Shown here piece after piece: positions 6,717-6,718 of a DNA stretch of 6,718 bases (the stretch's first letter is position 1; each line of letters begins with the position of its first letter). Location of the stretch: NCBI GenBank assembly GCA_039679375.1, contig JBDKVA010000103.1, forward strand, positions 1 to 6,718, given 5' to 3'. This stretch comes from JBDKVA01 sp039679375 (lineage in GTDB: Bacteria > Bacillota > Clostridia > Acetivibrionales > DTU013). The notes under the pieces were generated by a model. It saw nothing but the letters and a program-made list of their open reading frames with translations, did not search any database and had not been told where the DNA came from. Both the position numbers and the translations under genes were made by a program.

Positions 6717-6718
6717 TC

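Overview
The window looks like chromosome of a low- to moderate-GC Firmicute, most likely a Clostridia member. This is inferred from strong AGGAGG- and GGGGGG-type ribosome binding sites, AT-rich spacers, the architecture of the ABC transporter and an Ile/Lys/Asn-rich secreted protein. Species cannot be fixed from the sequence. No rRNA, tRNA, CRISPR array, complete insertion sequence or recognisable riboswitch class was seen.

Layout. (1) Positions 1-949, minus strand: the 5' part of a secreted protein made of ~94-residue repeats, running off the left edge. Two copies are tandem 282-bp DNA repeats and a third, N-terminal copy is strongly diverged. It lacks a stop codon inside the window. (2) 962-1310: an AT-rich divergent spacer. 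(3) 1311-2000, plus: an HD-domain phosphohydrolase of the YedJ/YpgQ type with its metal-binding residues intact. (4) 2001-2345: a spacer holding weak inverted repeats, a 29-codon minus-strand ORF that may be a gene remnant, and a phased direct repeat (TTTGTAAG, 11 bp apart, with a looser third copy) just upstream of an extended -10 element. (5) 2346-5612 and 5700-6365, plus: a two-gene ABC transporter operon, a 1088-residue permease with two FtsX domains followed by its MacB/LolD-type ATPase. (6) 6366-6718: no convincing gene. GC content rises to roughly 54% over 6481-6660, and an unidentified minus-strand reading frame runs off the right edge.

How the genes fit together. The permease and ATPase almost certainly form one type VII (MacB/FtsX-like) transporter whose substrate cannot be read from sequence. 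The phased repeat ahead of the operon resembles an OmpR-family response-regulator site, which would suit an envelope-stress or peptide-responsive transporter, but no two-component genes lie in this window. The HD phosphohydrolase and the repeat protein have no evident functional link to the transporter.

The most distinctive features are the tandem repeats with strongly uneven divergence, the phased operator and the compositionally odd right end. I found no clear evidence of a new multi-gene system.
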